Positions 1 through 9,177 of a stretch of DNA of 17,628 nucleotides are shown one piece after another. The notes under the pieces were generated by a model, which was not told the DNA's origin, did no database searches, and worked only from the letters and a program-made list of their open reading frames with translations. Numbering within the stretch: the stretch's first letter is position 1; every line of letters starts with the position of its first letter. The translations under genes were made by a program, and so were the position numbers. Origin of the DNA: Coriobacteriales bacterium (GTDB taxonomy: Bacteria > Actinomycetota > Coriobacteriia > Coriobacteriales > UBA8131); contig JAISUQ010000092.1 of assembly GCA_031272005.1 (NCBI GenBank), positions 1-17,628 on the forward strand, read 5' to 3'.

Positions 1-3000
1 TACACTTATAAGGACATCTCGGCCTCCATCTCGTCGGGCAGCAATGCCTTTGAGATAACGGTCTTTCCGGCCAGTTCGGTCGATACCAGTGGCAAGACCT
101 CGGTCAGCGTGCGCCCCAAGACCGGTCTGCTCGGTGGCACCTACGGTGGCACCCTGCATATCGATTACACCGAAACCGTCTCCTTCAACCTCTGGGGCCA
201 CGAGACCAGCGGTGACACCGCCAAATCCGCCAATATCTCGCTGTCCTTTACCGTCAACAAGCGCAATCAATCGGCGCTGACCATCTCCGGCGCTCTGCCG
301 ACCAGCTATGGCTCCAGTGCCGAGATCACTGTTGGCGGCGGCGATGGCTCCGGCGCTGTGTCTTTGCGCAGCAGCAACAGCGCCGTGGCCCAGGTCAGCG
401 GCTCGGCGCCAAAATACACGGTCAAGATCCTCAGCGGTACCGGCAGCTACACCCTGACCGCCAACAAGGATGGCGACGGCACATTCAATGCGGCGACAGC
501 TGTGTCGCGCTCGGCCACGGCGACCAAAATCGACCAACCCAATGCCGTGACCATGACCGGCGTCCCGCCCACCAGCTATCGGGCCAGCGCCGAGATCGTG
601 GTCAGCGGCGGCAACGGCACTGGCTCCTTGACCCTGCGCAGCTCCAATGACTCGGTGGTTTCGGTCAAAGCTGTCACGGGTCAGCCTGGGCACTGGACGG
701 TTACCGTACTCGTGGCCAACAGCAGCTATCAACTCACCTATGGCCGCGACGGTGATAACAACTACAATGCTCGCACGGCTGCGACGGTCAGCTTCCCGAC
801 CGTCAAGACCACACCACAGCTAAGTGTCAACCCCAGCACTGCTGCCGTGACCTACGGCACGAAGCTGGCCGACATGCCGCTGACGGGCAAAGCCGTCGAC
901 CCCAACAGCTCGCAGGAGCTGGCCGGCACCTTCATCTGGGAGGAACCCGATACGCGCCCTGTTGTCGGCAACAGCGGCTACCGGGTCTACTTCCAGCCTC
1001 TGGACGTTGGCTACAACCGGGTGGAGGGCATCGTCGTCACGCCGGTGGTCGGTCAGGCTACACCACAGCTGAAGACGGCACCTAAGCCAGGCGATATCAC
1101 CTACGGTCAGACCCTGGCTGCGTCAACACTGGCGGCTGGCAGCGGCCAGGCGGTCAACCCAGTGGATAACAGCCTGCTCGTCAGCGGCAATTTCTCCTGG
1201 GATGATGACACGGTGGTGCTCAGCGTCAAGGGCACAGACAGCAATGGTGGCGATGGCCGCCAGGCTGTGCTGTTCAGCACCGGCGACCCTAACTATCAGG
1301 ACTCAACGCTAATCGTCTGGCTGCGGCCCAAGGTGGCCAAGGCCAATGTCAAGGTGCAAAGCTGGCCCAGCACCTCTGGCGACTTCACCTATGGCGTGCA
1401 GCTCAGCAGCATCGCTTTGGACAATGGCCAGTTGGTCTCGGCCCTGGCGGGGTCGCAGGGTACGCCACCGTCTGGTGAGTTCTATTGGAAGACTGCCAAC
1501 ACTTATCCCACCGTGGCCAACAGTGGATCTGGCAGCAGCGGATATACCGTGGCCATCCGGCTGGATGAGGCGACCAAAGCCAACTACAACGAGATTGCCG
1601 AGACCCATCTGGTCTCAGTGCCCAAACTCAACCCGCGCCAGCTGGTGGGCAGTTGGCAGGCGCAGGACAAGGTCTATGACGGGCAGACCAAAGCCACAGT
1701 CAGCTTCATTCCCGCCAGCAGCGGTGACGGCTCTCTGGTGCCTGGTGATACCACGGGCAGTGTGTTGGGCGCCTGCACGGCCAACTTCGCGGTGTCTGCC
1801 GGCGGGCGCTACATCCCAGATGCCACCGCTGGCGAAGACAAGCCGGTGGCCATCACCGACCTGAAGTTGCTTGGCGCCGTGCCCAACTATTCGTTACCAG
1901 CCGACCTGGCCGCCTATCTCGATGATCCGGATAATGCCGCGCCTGCTCTGGCCACCGCCAGCATCAGTAAAGCCGACGGTGGTCAGTCCAGGGCATTGTT
2001 GGTCAAGGTGGCTGCCAACAGGCCGGCGCAGGATTATCCGCGCGACCTCAACGATTACATCCCCAACGCCGCCGGCAGCCCGGGCGTGGTCTCCTACCAG
2101 GTCTCCAGCCCGTCCGACCCCGATGACATCATCGGCACACCGGCCATGAACGCCGCCATAGTCCGTCCTGGCCTGGACGATGGTTTTGTGGCCAGCTCTG
2201 GCATCCTCAAGGTGCCAGCCAATGAGGTGGCCTGGGACAGCCCGCATGCCGATGCCACCTTCGTGGTGACCATCCGCAGCGATAATTACACCGACGTTGT
2301 GATTGATGTGACGGTGCACGTCTATCCGCTCATCGATGCCCAGCTTTGGATTGCCTCGGCGCCAGACAAGGTCTACGACGGCATTGCCTATCGCCTGGCG
2401 GTTGCCGACTCGACCATTCAGGTGCCGGAGGGCTACGACGGCCCGGCCGACATCAGCACCGGCAAGGTGCCGGCGGGCAGCATCGAGTATTGGTATCAGG
2501 GTTTCGGCAACCCTCTGGAGGGCGGCACGAACTACGGGCCGACCACCACGCCACCCACCGATGCTGGCGAGTACAAGGTTTGGGCTGTGGCGACCGGCGA
2601 CTATACCGGCACTTCCAGCGAGGACTACTTCCGCATCAGCGCACGGGCGATCATCGTCACGGCACCCAGCCTGGCGGTGGAGTTAGGCGGAGTGCTGCCA
2701 GCCTTGAACAGCGGCCAATATCTGGTCACCTACACCGGCATAGCGGCTGCCGACAAGGACACAGAGCTGTTCGCCAGGCAAGCGGTGGCAGCCTATGACT
2801 CACAGGCCGACTCCACAGTCGAAGGCTATTATACTATTGGATTTACCGAGAATGACGGCTGCCAGGCCGAACTCAAACCGGAGTGGCAGCTTAATTACGA
2901 GTTGCAGCATATGGATGGCGTGCTGACCGTGGGCAGTCCTTCCGGCGGCGACGATTCCAGCAAGATTCCCGTGCGTTTCTCCGCCAGCCAAATCGGCGGT

Positions 3001-6000
3001 GAGGCTGGGGTCATCACCAGTAAAGCCATCCATATGGAGTTCAGCCTGGATGCCAGCGCGGAAGCGGACGCCTCGCTGGAACTGTTGCAGCTGCCGGCCG
3101 GCTCTGTGCGCTTCAGCGGCACTGGCGTGGTCTATGGCGGCGGTCTGCACGAGACGGACGGCGCCGCCAGCGGCGGCAGTTGGGAGAGCCTGGTCACTGG
3201 CGAGTTCGGCGACGGTGAGATTGCCATGGTCAACATCCAACTCCCTGCCGACAGCCCGTATCGTATCCTGGACAGCAACGTCGAGGTGAAGCTGTACCGT
3301 GATGACAAGCCGCCAGCGGTTCAGGTGGCCTATAAGAGCAGACCTTTCATGGATTTCCTCAACTCCGTGAGCTTCGGGCTGTTCTTCCAAAACACCGCCC
3401 AGGTGATAATCAGCGCTACCGATGAAGGCAGCGATGTGGAAATCGAGTACAATCTGCAAACCGGTGCGCCATCAAGCTCTGAACCGGCCAACGGTTGGCT
3501 GCAGTATACAGGCCCCTTCTCCGTCAACGGCAATGCCAAATTCACGTTGTGGGCACGGGTCACCGATGCGGAAGGCAACAAGGCTGTCAGCAAGGATGGC
3601 ATCGTAATCTATACCGATGTGTCGACTCACGGTGCCTCGGCCACCACGCAACGCTTCTCGGATGCCGATGTCATGACCACAGCCATTAGGATGAACGGCA
3701 ATACTGCGGTGCGGCTGGTCAACTTAAGCGACGGCGGTGCCGAGGTGTTGCCGGCTTCGGCCTGGTCGGCTGTCTATGGCCATGAGGACGGCGACCATAT
3801 CCTGCTCAAAGGCGTTTGGTTGCGCACCCTGCCGCAGGGAAACTATACCTTGCAAGTCGAATATTCCCCTGCTGGCGTCGCCTACCAGGCCGATATGCGC
3901 ACCGGCAGCGACCTGAACGAGGCGCCTTCCACCACCACCATCTCTTTGCACGTCACGGCGCTGGATCAAGATCAGCTGCAGCTGATCGGCCTGCCGGATG
4001 AGCGCAGCTATACCTATGGCGTCGATACCGGCTTTAAGGTCGCCGCAGTGGGCGGCAGCGGTACCGGCAGTGTCCTCTACGAGATAATCGCGGAGTCCGA
4101 ACCGGGACAGGTGGCTTCCATCGATGCCGCCACCGGCGAGGTGAAGTTGCTCAAACCGGGCACCTTTGAGATCCGGGCGACCAAGGCCGCCGACTCTGAC
4201 TATCTCGCCGCCAGTTGCGAGAGCGGGGTTATCACCTTCAACAGGGCCACCCCGGCTGTGGCGGTGACAGCCAACGCCAACCGCCCCAGCACCAGCGGCG
4301 CTGGCAGCAACAGCGAGGAGAGCCAGACTGCCGTGGAGCGCGGCCAGCTCTATCTCACTGCTACTGTCAGCGGTGTGGCGGGCAATACCCCGCGCGGCAG
4401 CGTGGACTTTTTGCGCTATCCAGTCGATGGCCAAGACGACCAGACCGAGCTGATCCAAGCCGGTCTGCAACTGGATGACGATGGCTACGTTTGCTTCGAG
4501 CTGAGCATCGCCGTCAGTGGCCTGGACTTCAGTCAGGAGTACATCTATGTGGCTGATTACACGCCCACACCGGCTTCCTCCGGGTTTAACAACCCCACCT
4601 TCGCCGATCAGGGTACTGATGCCTGGTATCTCAGCACCAGCGGTGAATCTGCTGCTTACCAAATCAACCGTCGCGACCAGGCGCCTCTGGAGTTCATCGG
4701 CGCCTTGCTCAACGACCAGGATGCTGCCGCCACTGCTATCGAATTGGTCTATGGCGGCGGCCTGTTGGATTCTGGCAAGACGGCCATGCTGCATGTCGAG
4801 GGCGGCTCGATTGACGGTGAGGTGACCTGGCATCTGGTACAGGCACCGGCCAACGTCACCCTGTCGGCAGACGGCGCACTGACCTTGGCAGCACCGGGCA
4901 ATGTCATCGTCAGCGCCACCATGGCCGGTGATGCGCAGTACAATCCCGTCAGCGGCACCTTCTCCGTCCAGATTGGCAAGGCCAAACCGCTTTCGGCCGG
5001 CGTTTCGGGAACGCCGGTCGTCTACGGCCAGCGCCTGGTGCAATCCACGCCTACCGGCACGATAGCCGGCGTGGACGGCGCTGCTTTGGCTGGCGAGTGG
5101 TACTGGCGGCAGCCGACAGTGATGCCCGATATCGACGATGCTGCGCCATCGGTGCCGCTGACCTACGAAGCGGTCTTCTTGCCAACCTTATCCAACTATT
5201 ACCAGTCGGCGACCTTCGAGTTGCCGGTAGCGGTGCAGCCGGCCAAACCGATAGTCAACCGTGAGCCGCAGGCCAGTTCAATCCAGCCAGGGCAGACCCT
5301 GGCTGATTCCAAGATTATCGATCAGGGTCAGGTGACCTTCCTGATGGGCTCGACCTTCGTTACGGTGCCCGGTGGCTGGAGCTGGGATGCACTGGCTGAT
5401 CAAACGGCACCATACAACACCGAAGGCAGCTTCAGTGCTCCGGCCGTCTTCACTCCCGCCGACCCTTATCGCTTCGAATCCGCCAGCGGCTCAGCCAGCT
5501 TTACGGTCAGCCGCAACCAGCTGGTGGTGGCCTCTGCGCCCAGCGTCAACTATCTGCGTGGCGCCGGCCTGGACCCCGCAGCCCCCAATCCCGGTGAGAT
5601 CTCCTACGGCAAGTATCTGATCTCCTGGTTGGCTCTGGAGGACGGCAAGGTCTATCTGTCCGATGATGTTGGTCAAAGCGACGTGCCCGGCAGTTGGAGC
5701 TTCACCGATGACCAGCGCCGGGCCGACGAGGTAGGCCTGATGGCTGGAGTGCCGGTGGTCTTCACCCCGGATGACGCCAGCATACCGGCCGCCTATGCGG
5801 TGGTGGATGTGCAGGTAGGCAAGGCGGCTTTGCGCCTGGTTCATTTGGCGCCGGCTCGGGACATCGTCTATGGGCAGACGCTGGACGAGATGGAAGCCCA
5901 GACTAACTTCCTGGCTTCCGACGGCTGGCAATTCTCCGGCGCCTTTGGCGAGACCGTCTTAGGCGAGCTGCAATGGCAAAACGGCAGCGCCAGGCCTACT

Positions 6001-7044
6001 GATGATGGCGCCCTGTACTTCAGCAATGATGCGACCTTCTACCCCCATGCCGGCAGCCAGCAGGCCGATAACTGGGCTGAGCGCTATGTCGTAATGACCT
6101 TTGGCCTGGAATTGCACGTCAAACCAAGCCGCTGGGCAGAACTGCTGGCCGCCCAATCCGAACTGGAGTATTGGTTGCACTATATCCGCCTGGGCGATAA
6201 TCCAGCCGTCAGCCATGAGGAGAACTATACGGCCTACTCCCTGCAATACGCCGATGCCGCGTTGAGCGTCTCCCAGCGTCTGACCGCATCGCCGGATACG
6301 GCCACCGAACGGATGACCAATGCCGTTTTATACACTCTGGAGAAGTCGCTGCAATCGCTGGTCCATGACCACCCGTTGTTGTCCCTGTCGTTGAGCAAGG
6401 GTTCTTCGGGTATCGTCACGGCTACCGGTACCCAGGTCAAGGTGACTATCAAAGGTTGCTTCTACGACGTCGATGATGTGTCATTCGACGGCCTGGACGT
6501 CTACGCTGGTGCCGGCACAGCTACCGGCGACACCGAGCTGATGTTGGCTGGCCGAAAAATCGGTCAGATCAGCGAGGGCGGTACGGTGGTGACCTTTGAT
6601 GCGGCCTACGTCGATACTTTGAGCGAAGGTTGGCACACCCTGGAGGTCTACTTCAAAGATGAGCATAGCCGGGGCACCGGCCAGGCCAGCTTCAAGGTTG
6701 ACTGGCCCGATCCGTCCGGCGGCGGTGGCGGCGGCGGCACCCCCAACAATCCCGGCAATGTCGATGTTGAGGCTCCCCAGGCCGGCAGCGGTAGCGATGA
6801 TGGCAATACGGTCAAGGAAACCGTATGGACCAGCACCGATGACGGCAGTTTGATTGCCAATGTCGTTGCTGCCCACAATGACCAGGGATTCTGGCTCAAC
6901 CTGCTGCACTGGCTGATCAGCCTGTGGTGGCTGTTCCTGCTGCTGCTGTTGGCGAGCATCCTGATCTGGTGGCTGCTGGTACTCTGGAAACGCCGCAAGA
7001 AAGACGATGATGAGGAAAGGCGGCACCGGAGGCTGCAGGCATAG
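1..7044 (+). CDS. Giant multi-domain surface protein with Ig/MBG/YDG repeats, 5' end outside the window
   Basis: Frame 1 is open from the first base to TAG at 7042-7044, giving 2347 residues. No start is visible, and the GTG at 109 is only an internal valine. The protein is a chain of beta-sandwich-like repeats. Two tandem Ig-like units lie at about 265-534 and 535-800. MBG-like units with a 'TYG..L' opening and an 'F.W' core lie at about 814-1620 and 4990-6120. 'KVYDG' (YDG-type) units start near 1660 and 2360, and an MBG unit spans about 2640-2935. A segment with 'FFQNTAQVIISATDEGSDV' (about 3330-3620) precedes a CBM_X2-like unit (about 3660-3955). Near the end are a helical FIVAR-like unit (about 6125-6360), a Gly-rich linker (about 6715-6740), one long Trp/Leu-rich membrane helix (about 6886-6990) and a basic tail. 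No LPXTG sortase motif is seen, so a membrane-anchored, cell-surface adhesin is inferred. Ligand unknown. Confidence 0.9.
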   Translation, partial: YTYKDISASISSGSNAFEITVFPASSVDTSGKTSVSVRPKTGLLGGTYGGTLHIDYTETVSFNLWGHETSGDTAKSANISLSFTVNKRNQSALTISGALPTSYGSSAEITVGGGDGSGAVSLRSSNSAVAQVSGSAPKYTVKILSGTGSYTLTANKDGDGTFNAATAVSRSATATKIDQPNAVTMTGVPPTSYRASAEIVVSGGNGTGSLTLRSSNDSVVSVKAVTGQPGHWTVTVLVANSSYQLTYGRDGDNNYNARTAATVSFPTVKTTPQLSVNPSTAAVTYGTKLADMPLTGKAVDPNSSQELAGTFIWEEPDTRPVVGNSGYRVYFQPLDVGYNRVEGIVVTPVVGQATPQLKTAPKPGDITYGQTLAASTLAAGSGQAVNPVDNSLLVSGNFSWDDDTVVLSVKGTDSNGGDGRQAVLFSTGDPNYQDSTLIVWLRPKVAKANVKVQSWPSTSGDFTYGVQLSSIALDNGQLVSALAGSQGTPPSGEFYWKTANTYPTVANSGSGSSGYTVAIRLDEATKANYNEIAETHLVSVPKLNPRQLVGSWQAQDKVYDGQTKATVSFIPASSGDGSLVPGDTTGSVLGACTANFAVSAGGRYIPDATAGEDKPVAITDLKLLGAVPNYSLPADLAAYLDDPDNAAPALATASISKADGGQSRALLVKVAANRPAQDYPRDLNDYIPNAAGSPGVVSYQVSSPSDPDDIIGTPAMNAAIVRPGLDDGFVASSGILKVPANEVAWDSPHADATFVVTIRSDNYTDVVIDVTVHVYPLIDAQLWIASAPDKVYDGIAYRLAVADSTIQVPEGYDGPADISTGKVPAGSIEYWYQGFGNPLEGGTNYGPTTTPPTDAGEYKVWAVATGDYTGTSSEDYFRISARAIIVTAPSLAVELGGVLPALNSGQYLVTYTGIAAADKDTELFARQAVAAYDSQADSTVEGYYTIGFTENDGCQAELKPEWQLNYELQHMDGVLTVGSPSGGDDSSKIPVRFSASQIGGEAGVITSKAIHMEFSLDASAEADASLELLQLPAGSVRFSGTGVVYGGGLHETDGAASGGSWESLVTGEFGDGEIAMVNIQLPADSPYRILDSNVEVKLYRDDKPPAVQVAYKSRPFMDFLNSVSFGLFFQNTAQVIISATDEGSDVEIEYNLQTGAPSSSEPANGWLQYTGPFSVNGNAKFTLWARVTDAEGNKAVSKDGIVIYTDVSTHGASATTQRFSDADVMTTAIRMNGNTAVRLVNLSDGGAEVLPASAWSAVYGHEDGDHILLKGVWLRTLPQGNYTLQVEYSPAGVAYQADMRTGSDLNEAPSTTTISLHVTALDQDQLQLIGLPDERSYTYGVDTGFKVAAVGGSGTGSVLYEIIAESEPGQVASIDAATGEVKLLKPGTFEIRATKAADSDYLAASCESGVITFNRATPAVAVTANANRPSTSGAGSNSEESQTAVERGQLYLTATVSGVAGNTPRGSVDFLRYPVDGQDDQTELIQAGLQLDDDGYVCFELSIAVSGLDFSQEYIYVADYTPTPASSGFNNPTFADQGTDAWYLSTSGESAAYQINRRDQAPLEFIGALLNDQDAAATAIELVYGGGLLDSGKTAMLHVEGGSIDGEVTWHLVQAPANVTLSADGALTLAAPGNVIVSATMAGDAQYNPVSGTFSVQIGKAKPLSAGVSGTPVVYGQRLVQSTPTGTIAGVDGAALAGEWYWRQPTVMPDIDDAAPSVPLTYEAVFLPTLSNYYQSATFELPVAVQPAKPIVNREPQASSIQPGQTLADSKIIDQGQVTFLMGSTFVTVPGGWSWDALADQTAPYNTEGSFSAPAVFTPADPYRFESASGSASFTVSRNQLVVASAPSVNYLRGAGLDPAAPNPGEISYGKYLISWLALEDGKVYLSDDVGQSDVPGSWSFTDDQRRADEVGLMAGVPVVFTPDDASIPAAYAVVDVQVGKAALRLVHLAPARDIVYGQTLDEMEAQTNFLASDGWQFSGAFGETVLGELQWQNGSARPTDDGALYFSNDATFYPHAGSQQADNWAERYVVMTFGLELHVKPSRWAELLAAQSELEYWLHYIRLGDNPAVSHEENYTAYSLQYADAALSVSQRLTASPDTATERMTNAVLYTLEKSLQSLVHDHPLLSLSLSKGSSGIVTATGTQVKVTIKGCFYDVDDVSFDGLDVYAGAGTATGDTELMLAGRKIGQISEGGTVVTFDAAYVDTLSEGWHTLEVYFKDEHSRGTGQASFKVDWPDPSGGGGGGGTPNNPGNVDVEAPQAGSGSDDGNTVKETVWTSTDDGSLIANVVAAHNDQGFWLNLLHWLISLWWLFLLLLLASILIWWLLVLWKRRKKDDDEERRHRRLQA

Positions 7045-7046
7045 AC

Positions 7047-7052
7047 TATAAT
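7047..7052 (+). promoter_or_regulatory. Perfect -10 box TATAAT six bases before the ACT-MBL start
   Basis: TATAAT lies three bases after the stop of the surface protein and is followed by TACCGC and then ATG at 7059. A transcript from this box would start at or next to the A of the ATG, so the message would be leaderless. This fits the lack of a Shine-Dalgarno sequence close to that ATG. No good -35 box is visible 16-18 bases upstream. Confidence 0.45.
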
Positions 7053-7058
7053 TACCGC

Positions 7059-8453
7059 ATGGAGCAAACCGTGCGGAAAACCTTCGTCACCACCATGCCC
7101 GATCAGGCCGGCGCCTTCCTCAAGGCTGCCCGCCTGATTGCCCGCCAGGGCGCCAATATCACCCGGGTCAGCTACAACAAGGCTATCGACGCCCATATGC
7201 TGTTCATCGATGTGGCAGGGGAGGCAGCAGCGGTACAGGAGGCCGAAGAGCTGCTGGCCGCCATCGGCTACATCAGCGATGAAGCGGCGCCAGAGGTAGT
7301 GCTGCTGGAGTTTGAGTTGGCCGATAAGCCCGGTGCCGTGGTACCGGTGCTGGAGCTGATTGAGCGCTACAACTTCAACATCTCCTACATCGACAGCAGC
7401 GAGGACGACGGTGTTTCACAGGCCTTCAGAATGGGGCTGTACTCCGGCACAGCAGGAGAGATTGAGGACTTCCTGGTGACCGCCCGGCAGCTCTGTCCGG
7501 TGCGGGTGGTGGAATATGACCCCAGCGAGCAGCCTTTGGATAACACGGTCTTCTACCGGGCTTTCGCCAAGCACGTTTCGACCCTGTTGGACTTGGATAT
7601 AAGCCAACATTCTAGCTTGATAGCTTATGCCAACCAGCTGATGCAGATGCTGGCCAGCCGGGGCGAGCAGGCCAGGTTGCCCTTTGAGCGCATCGGCCAG
7701 TTTGCCGAGAAGCTGGCCGCCGGGCGGGGTGGGGGTTATATGCCGCGAGTCAGCCGGCGATTGTTGGATGGCGGCTTTGCCCTGGTTCTGATTGAGCCGC
7801 CCTGTGGTTCTAACACCTACGTGCTGGAGCATACTGATAGTGGCGAGTTATTGCTGGTAGATGGCGGTTTCGCTTATCTGGTAGGCGAGCAGCTGGCAGT
7901 GTTGGAGGAGGAGTTTCCGGGCTTCGCTCAGCGCAGCAAGACCCTCTATCTCACTCACTCCGATGCCGACCATTGCGGCCTGGTGGAGCAGGCCGAGCAG
8001 ATTCTGGCTTCCGAGCTGGCCTGCGCCGACTTCGCCAACGAGCGGGTCGGCCTGCCCAACAGCCGCGAGCAGAAGCCCGAGCATGCCCCCTACATCCGCA
8101 TCTCCAAGCTGCTTTGTGGATATGTCACGCCTGCTGCGGCGAAGCTGAAGCCAGCAGTGGGGGGCAGCGAATGGCAGGGCTTGCGCTTCATCTGGCACCC
8201 GGGGCTGGGTGGCCACTCCACTGGTGACGTCGTCATCGAATGCCCGCAGTTGGGGCTGGTCTTCTCCGGCGACCTTTTTGTCAACGTCAACGGCTTCACC
8301 AAGCCTCAGGCCGATTTCAACCTGCTGGCTCCCTATCTGATGACCAGCGTGAATATGGACTCCGCATTAGCCTCCGAGGAGCGCCGCCAACTCCTGGCCG
8401 CCTACCAGGGCTACACCCTCTGCCCCGGCCACGGCCTGTGGTTGGAACAGTAA
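7059..8453 (+). CDS. ACT-ACT-metallo-beta-lactamase-fold hydrolase
   Basis: This is a 464-residue protein. Residues about 5-72 ('TTMPDQAGAFLKAARLIARQ') and about 80-150 ('LADKPGAVVPVLELIERYNF') have the look of two ACT domains, small regulatory domains that usually bind amino acids. A linker of about 80 residues leads to an MBL-fold domain from about 240. The metal-site motifs are H300-S-D302-A-D304-H305 (the HxDxDH variant of HxHxDH), H386 in 'GGHSTGD', D405 in 'FSGDLF' and H458 in 'CPGHG'. The fold and an intact metal site are therefore supported, but the substrate is unknown. A cytosolic location is inferred because no signal peptide or membrane helix is seen. ATG at 7059 was chosen because the ACT domain starts right after it and a perfect -10 box sits six bases upstream. 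The nearest GGAGG is about 24 bases away, too far to be a ribosome site. Confidence 0.85.
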   Translation: MEQTVRKTFVTTMPDQAGAFLKAARLIARQGANITRVSYNKAIDAHMLFIDVAGEAAAVQEAEELLAAIGYISDEAAPEVVLLEFELADKPGAVVPVLELIERYNFNISYIDSSEDDGVSQAFRMGLYSGTAGEIEDFLVTARQLCPVRVVEYDPSEQPLDNTVFYRAFAKHVSTLLDLDISQHSSLIAYANQLMQMLASRGEQARLPFERIGQFAEKLAAGRGGGYMPRVSRRLLDGGFALVLIEPPCGSNTYVLEHTDSGELLLVDGGFAYLVGEQLAVLEEEFPGFAQRSKTLYLTHSDADHCGLVEQAEQILASELACADFANERVGLPNSREQKPEHAPYIRISKLLCGYVTPAAAKLKPAVGGSEWQGLRFIWHPGLGGHSTGDVVIECPQLGLVFSGDLFVNVNGFTKPQADFNLLAPYLMTSVNMDSALASEERRQLLAAYQGYTLCPGHGLWLEQ

Positions 8454-8456
8454 GGC

Positions 8457-8476
8457 GGCTCAACCCAGTTGTAGCC
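8457..8476. terminator. Possible bidirectional terminator hairpin between convergent genes
   Basis: GGCTCAAC pairs with GTTG(T)AGCC around a CCA loop, with one bulged base. It sits between the ends of the ACT-MBL gene and the DUF1801 gene, which converge. There is no run of T on either side, so its role as a terminator is weakly supported. Confidence 0.25.
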
Positions 8477-8497
8477 GGCTGCGCAGGGGCGCAAGGG

Positions 8498-8953
8498 CTA
8501 TTGGCGATTGCGCGTATCGTGGCGGATGTCGTCCTTTGACCGCGCAGGTTTGGCGTTTCTCTGCCCGCACCACAGAGCGATCTCGGTAATCAGCTCCACG
8601 GGCAGCGGCCGATTATAAGGGAGACGAATGCCGCCCTTGGTAGTCTCGTAGCCTCGAAGCTTATCGGCAAAGACAGTTGTGGCCTCGCCGCCGGGGAACA
8701 GCCCCGCCCATTTGGCGAAAGCGGCGAAGTGAATCAGGTTGCGACCCTGCCAGAAGGTCGGCATCCGATAGCTGATTCTTTCCTTGGCATCAGGCAGTGC
8801 CGCCTTGAGGATGGCGTAAATCTCCCGCAACCGCGGTTGCACCGCCTCGTCCTGCCCACAGATATATTCCTCAATGGTGGTAGCCCCGCTATCACAGAAG
8901 TGATGCCGCGGCTCACTGGAAAACCCCCGATGGCATTTTGGGCAAATCCACAT
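8498..8953 (-). CDS. DUF1801 protein with N-terminal zinc-knuckle-like segment
   Basis: This is a 151-residue protein starting 'MWICPKCHRGFSSEPRHHFC'. Residues about 28-135 match the DUF1801 pattern: 'IEEYICGQDEAVQPRLREIY', 'ISYRMPTFW', 'IHFAAFAKWAGLFPG' and 'GYETTKGGIRLPYNRPLP'. Proteins of this small group (YdhG/YobT-like) are mostly uncharacterised. The N-terminal C-x2-C...H-x3-C-type cluster could bind zinc and is not part of the core domain. The frame is open further upstream to an ATG at 9088, but that extension is Cys-rich and unlike the family. The start at 8953 has TATAAT six bases before it and is preferred. No Shine-Dalgarno sequence is seen. Function unknown. Confidence 0.8.
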   Translation of the reverse strand: MWICPKCHRGFSSEPRHHFCDSGATTIEEYICGQDEAVQPRLREIYAILKAALPDAKERISYRMPTFWQGRNLIHFAAFAKWAGLFPGGEATTVFADKLRGYETTKGGIRLPYNRPLPVELITEIALWCGQRNAKPARSKDDIRHDTRNRQ

Positions 8954-8959
8954 GGTAAG

Positions 8960-8965
8960 ATTATA
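8960..8965 (-). promoter_or_regulatory. Perfect -10 box TATAAT six bases before the DUF1801 start
   Basis: On the minus strand the order is TATAAT, CTTACC, ATG (8953). The geometry is identical to that before the ACT-MBL gene and suggests a leaderless message. No clear -35 box is seen. Confidence 0.45.
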
Positions 8966-9177
8966 AGGGTCTTGTAGGTATCTGCGCCCCCAAACGTCAT
9001 GCTTGCCGTATGCTGGCGAGTAGTTATTGAGTAGAATTTTGTGAAGGCAACAGCTAAGGCAACAGCAGCAAATAATGAGCCGAGACAATTGCGCAGGGCA
9101 AGGAGAGAGGCAACTGCTTTCTGAGTTGCACAGTAACCTCCACTCAGCATAAAATTTCCCTTAAACTCGCGTTAATC

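Noticed and set aside
109..111. GTG as the start of the giant surface protein
   Set aside because: The same frame is open and protein-like back to base 1 ('SVDTSGKTSVSV'), and there is no ribosome site, so this is an internal valine and the start lies outside the window.
3724..5043. Minus-strand ORF of 439 codons opposite the surface protein
   Set aside because: It is a shadow of the GC-rich repeat gene. Its composition is unnatural (His/Gly/Ala-rich, no motifs), and the plus strand has clear domains.
8954..9088. Longer DUF1801 start at 9088
   Set aside because: The added residues form a Cys-rich run unlike the family, and the TATAAT box at six bases favours the start at 8953.
8734..9150. 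Minus-strand ORF with a hydrophobic stretch upstream of DUF1801
   Set aside because: It overlaps the DUF1801 gene in another frame for more than 200 bases, and only its first 45 residues are membrane-like. Not convincing as a gene.
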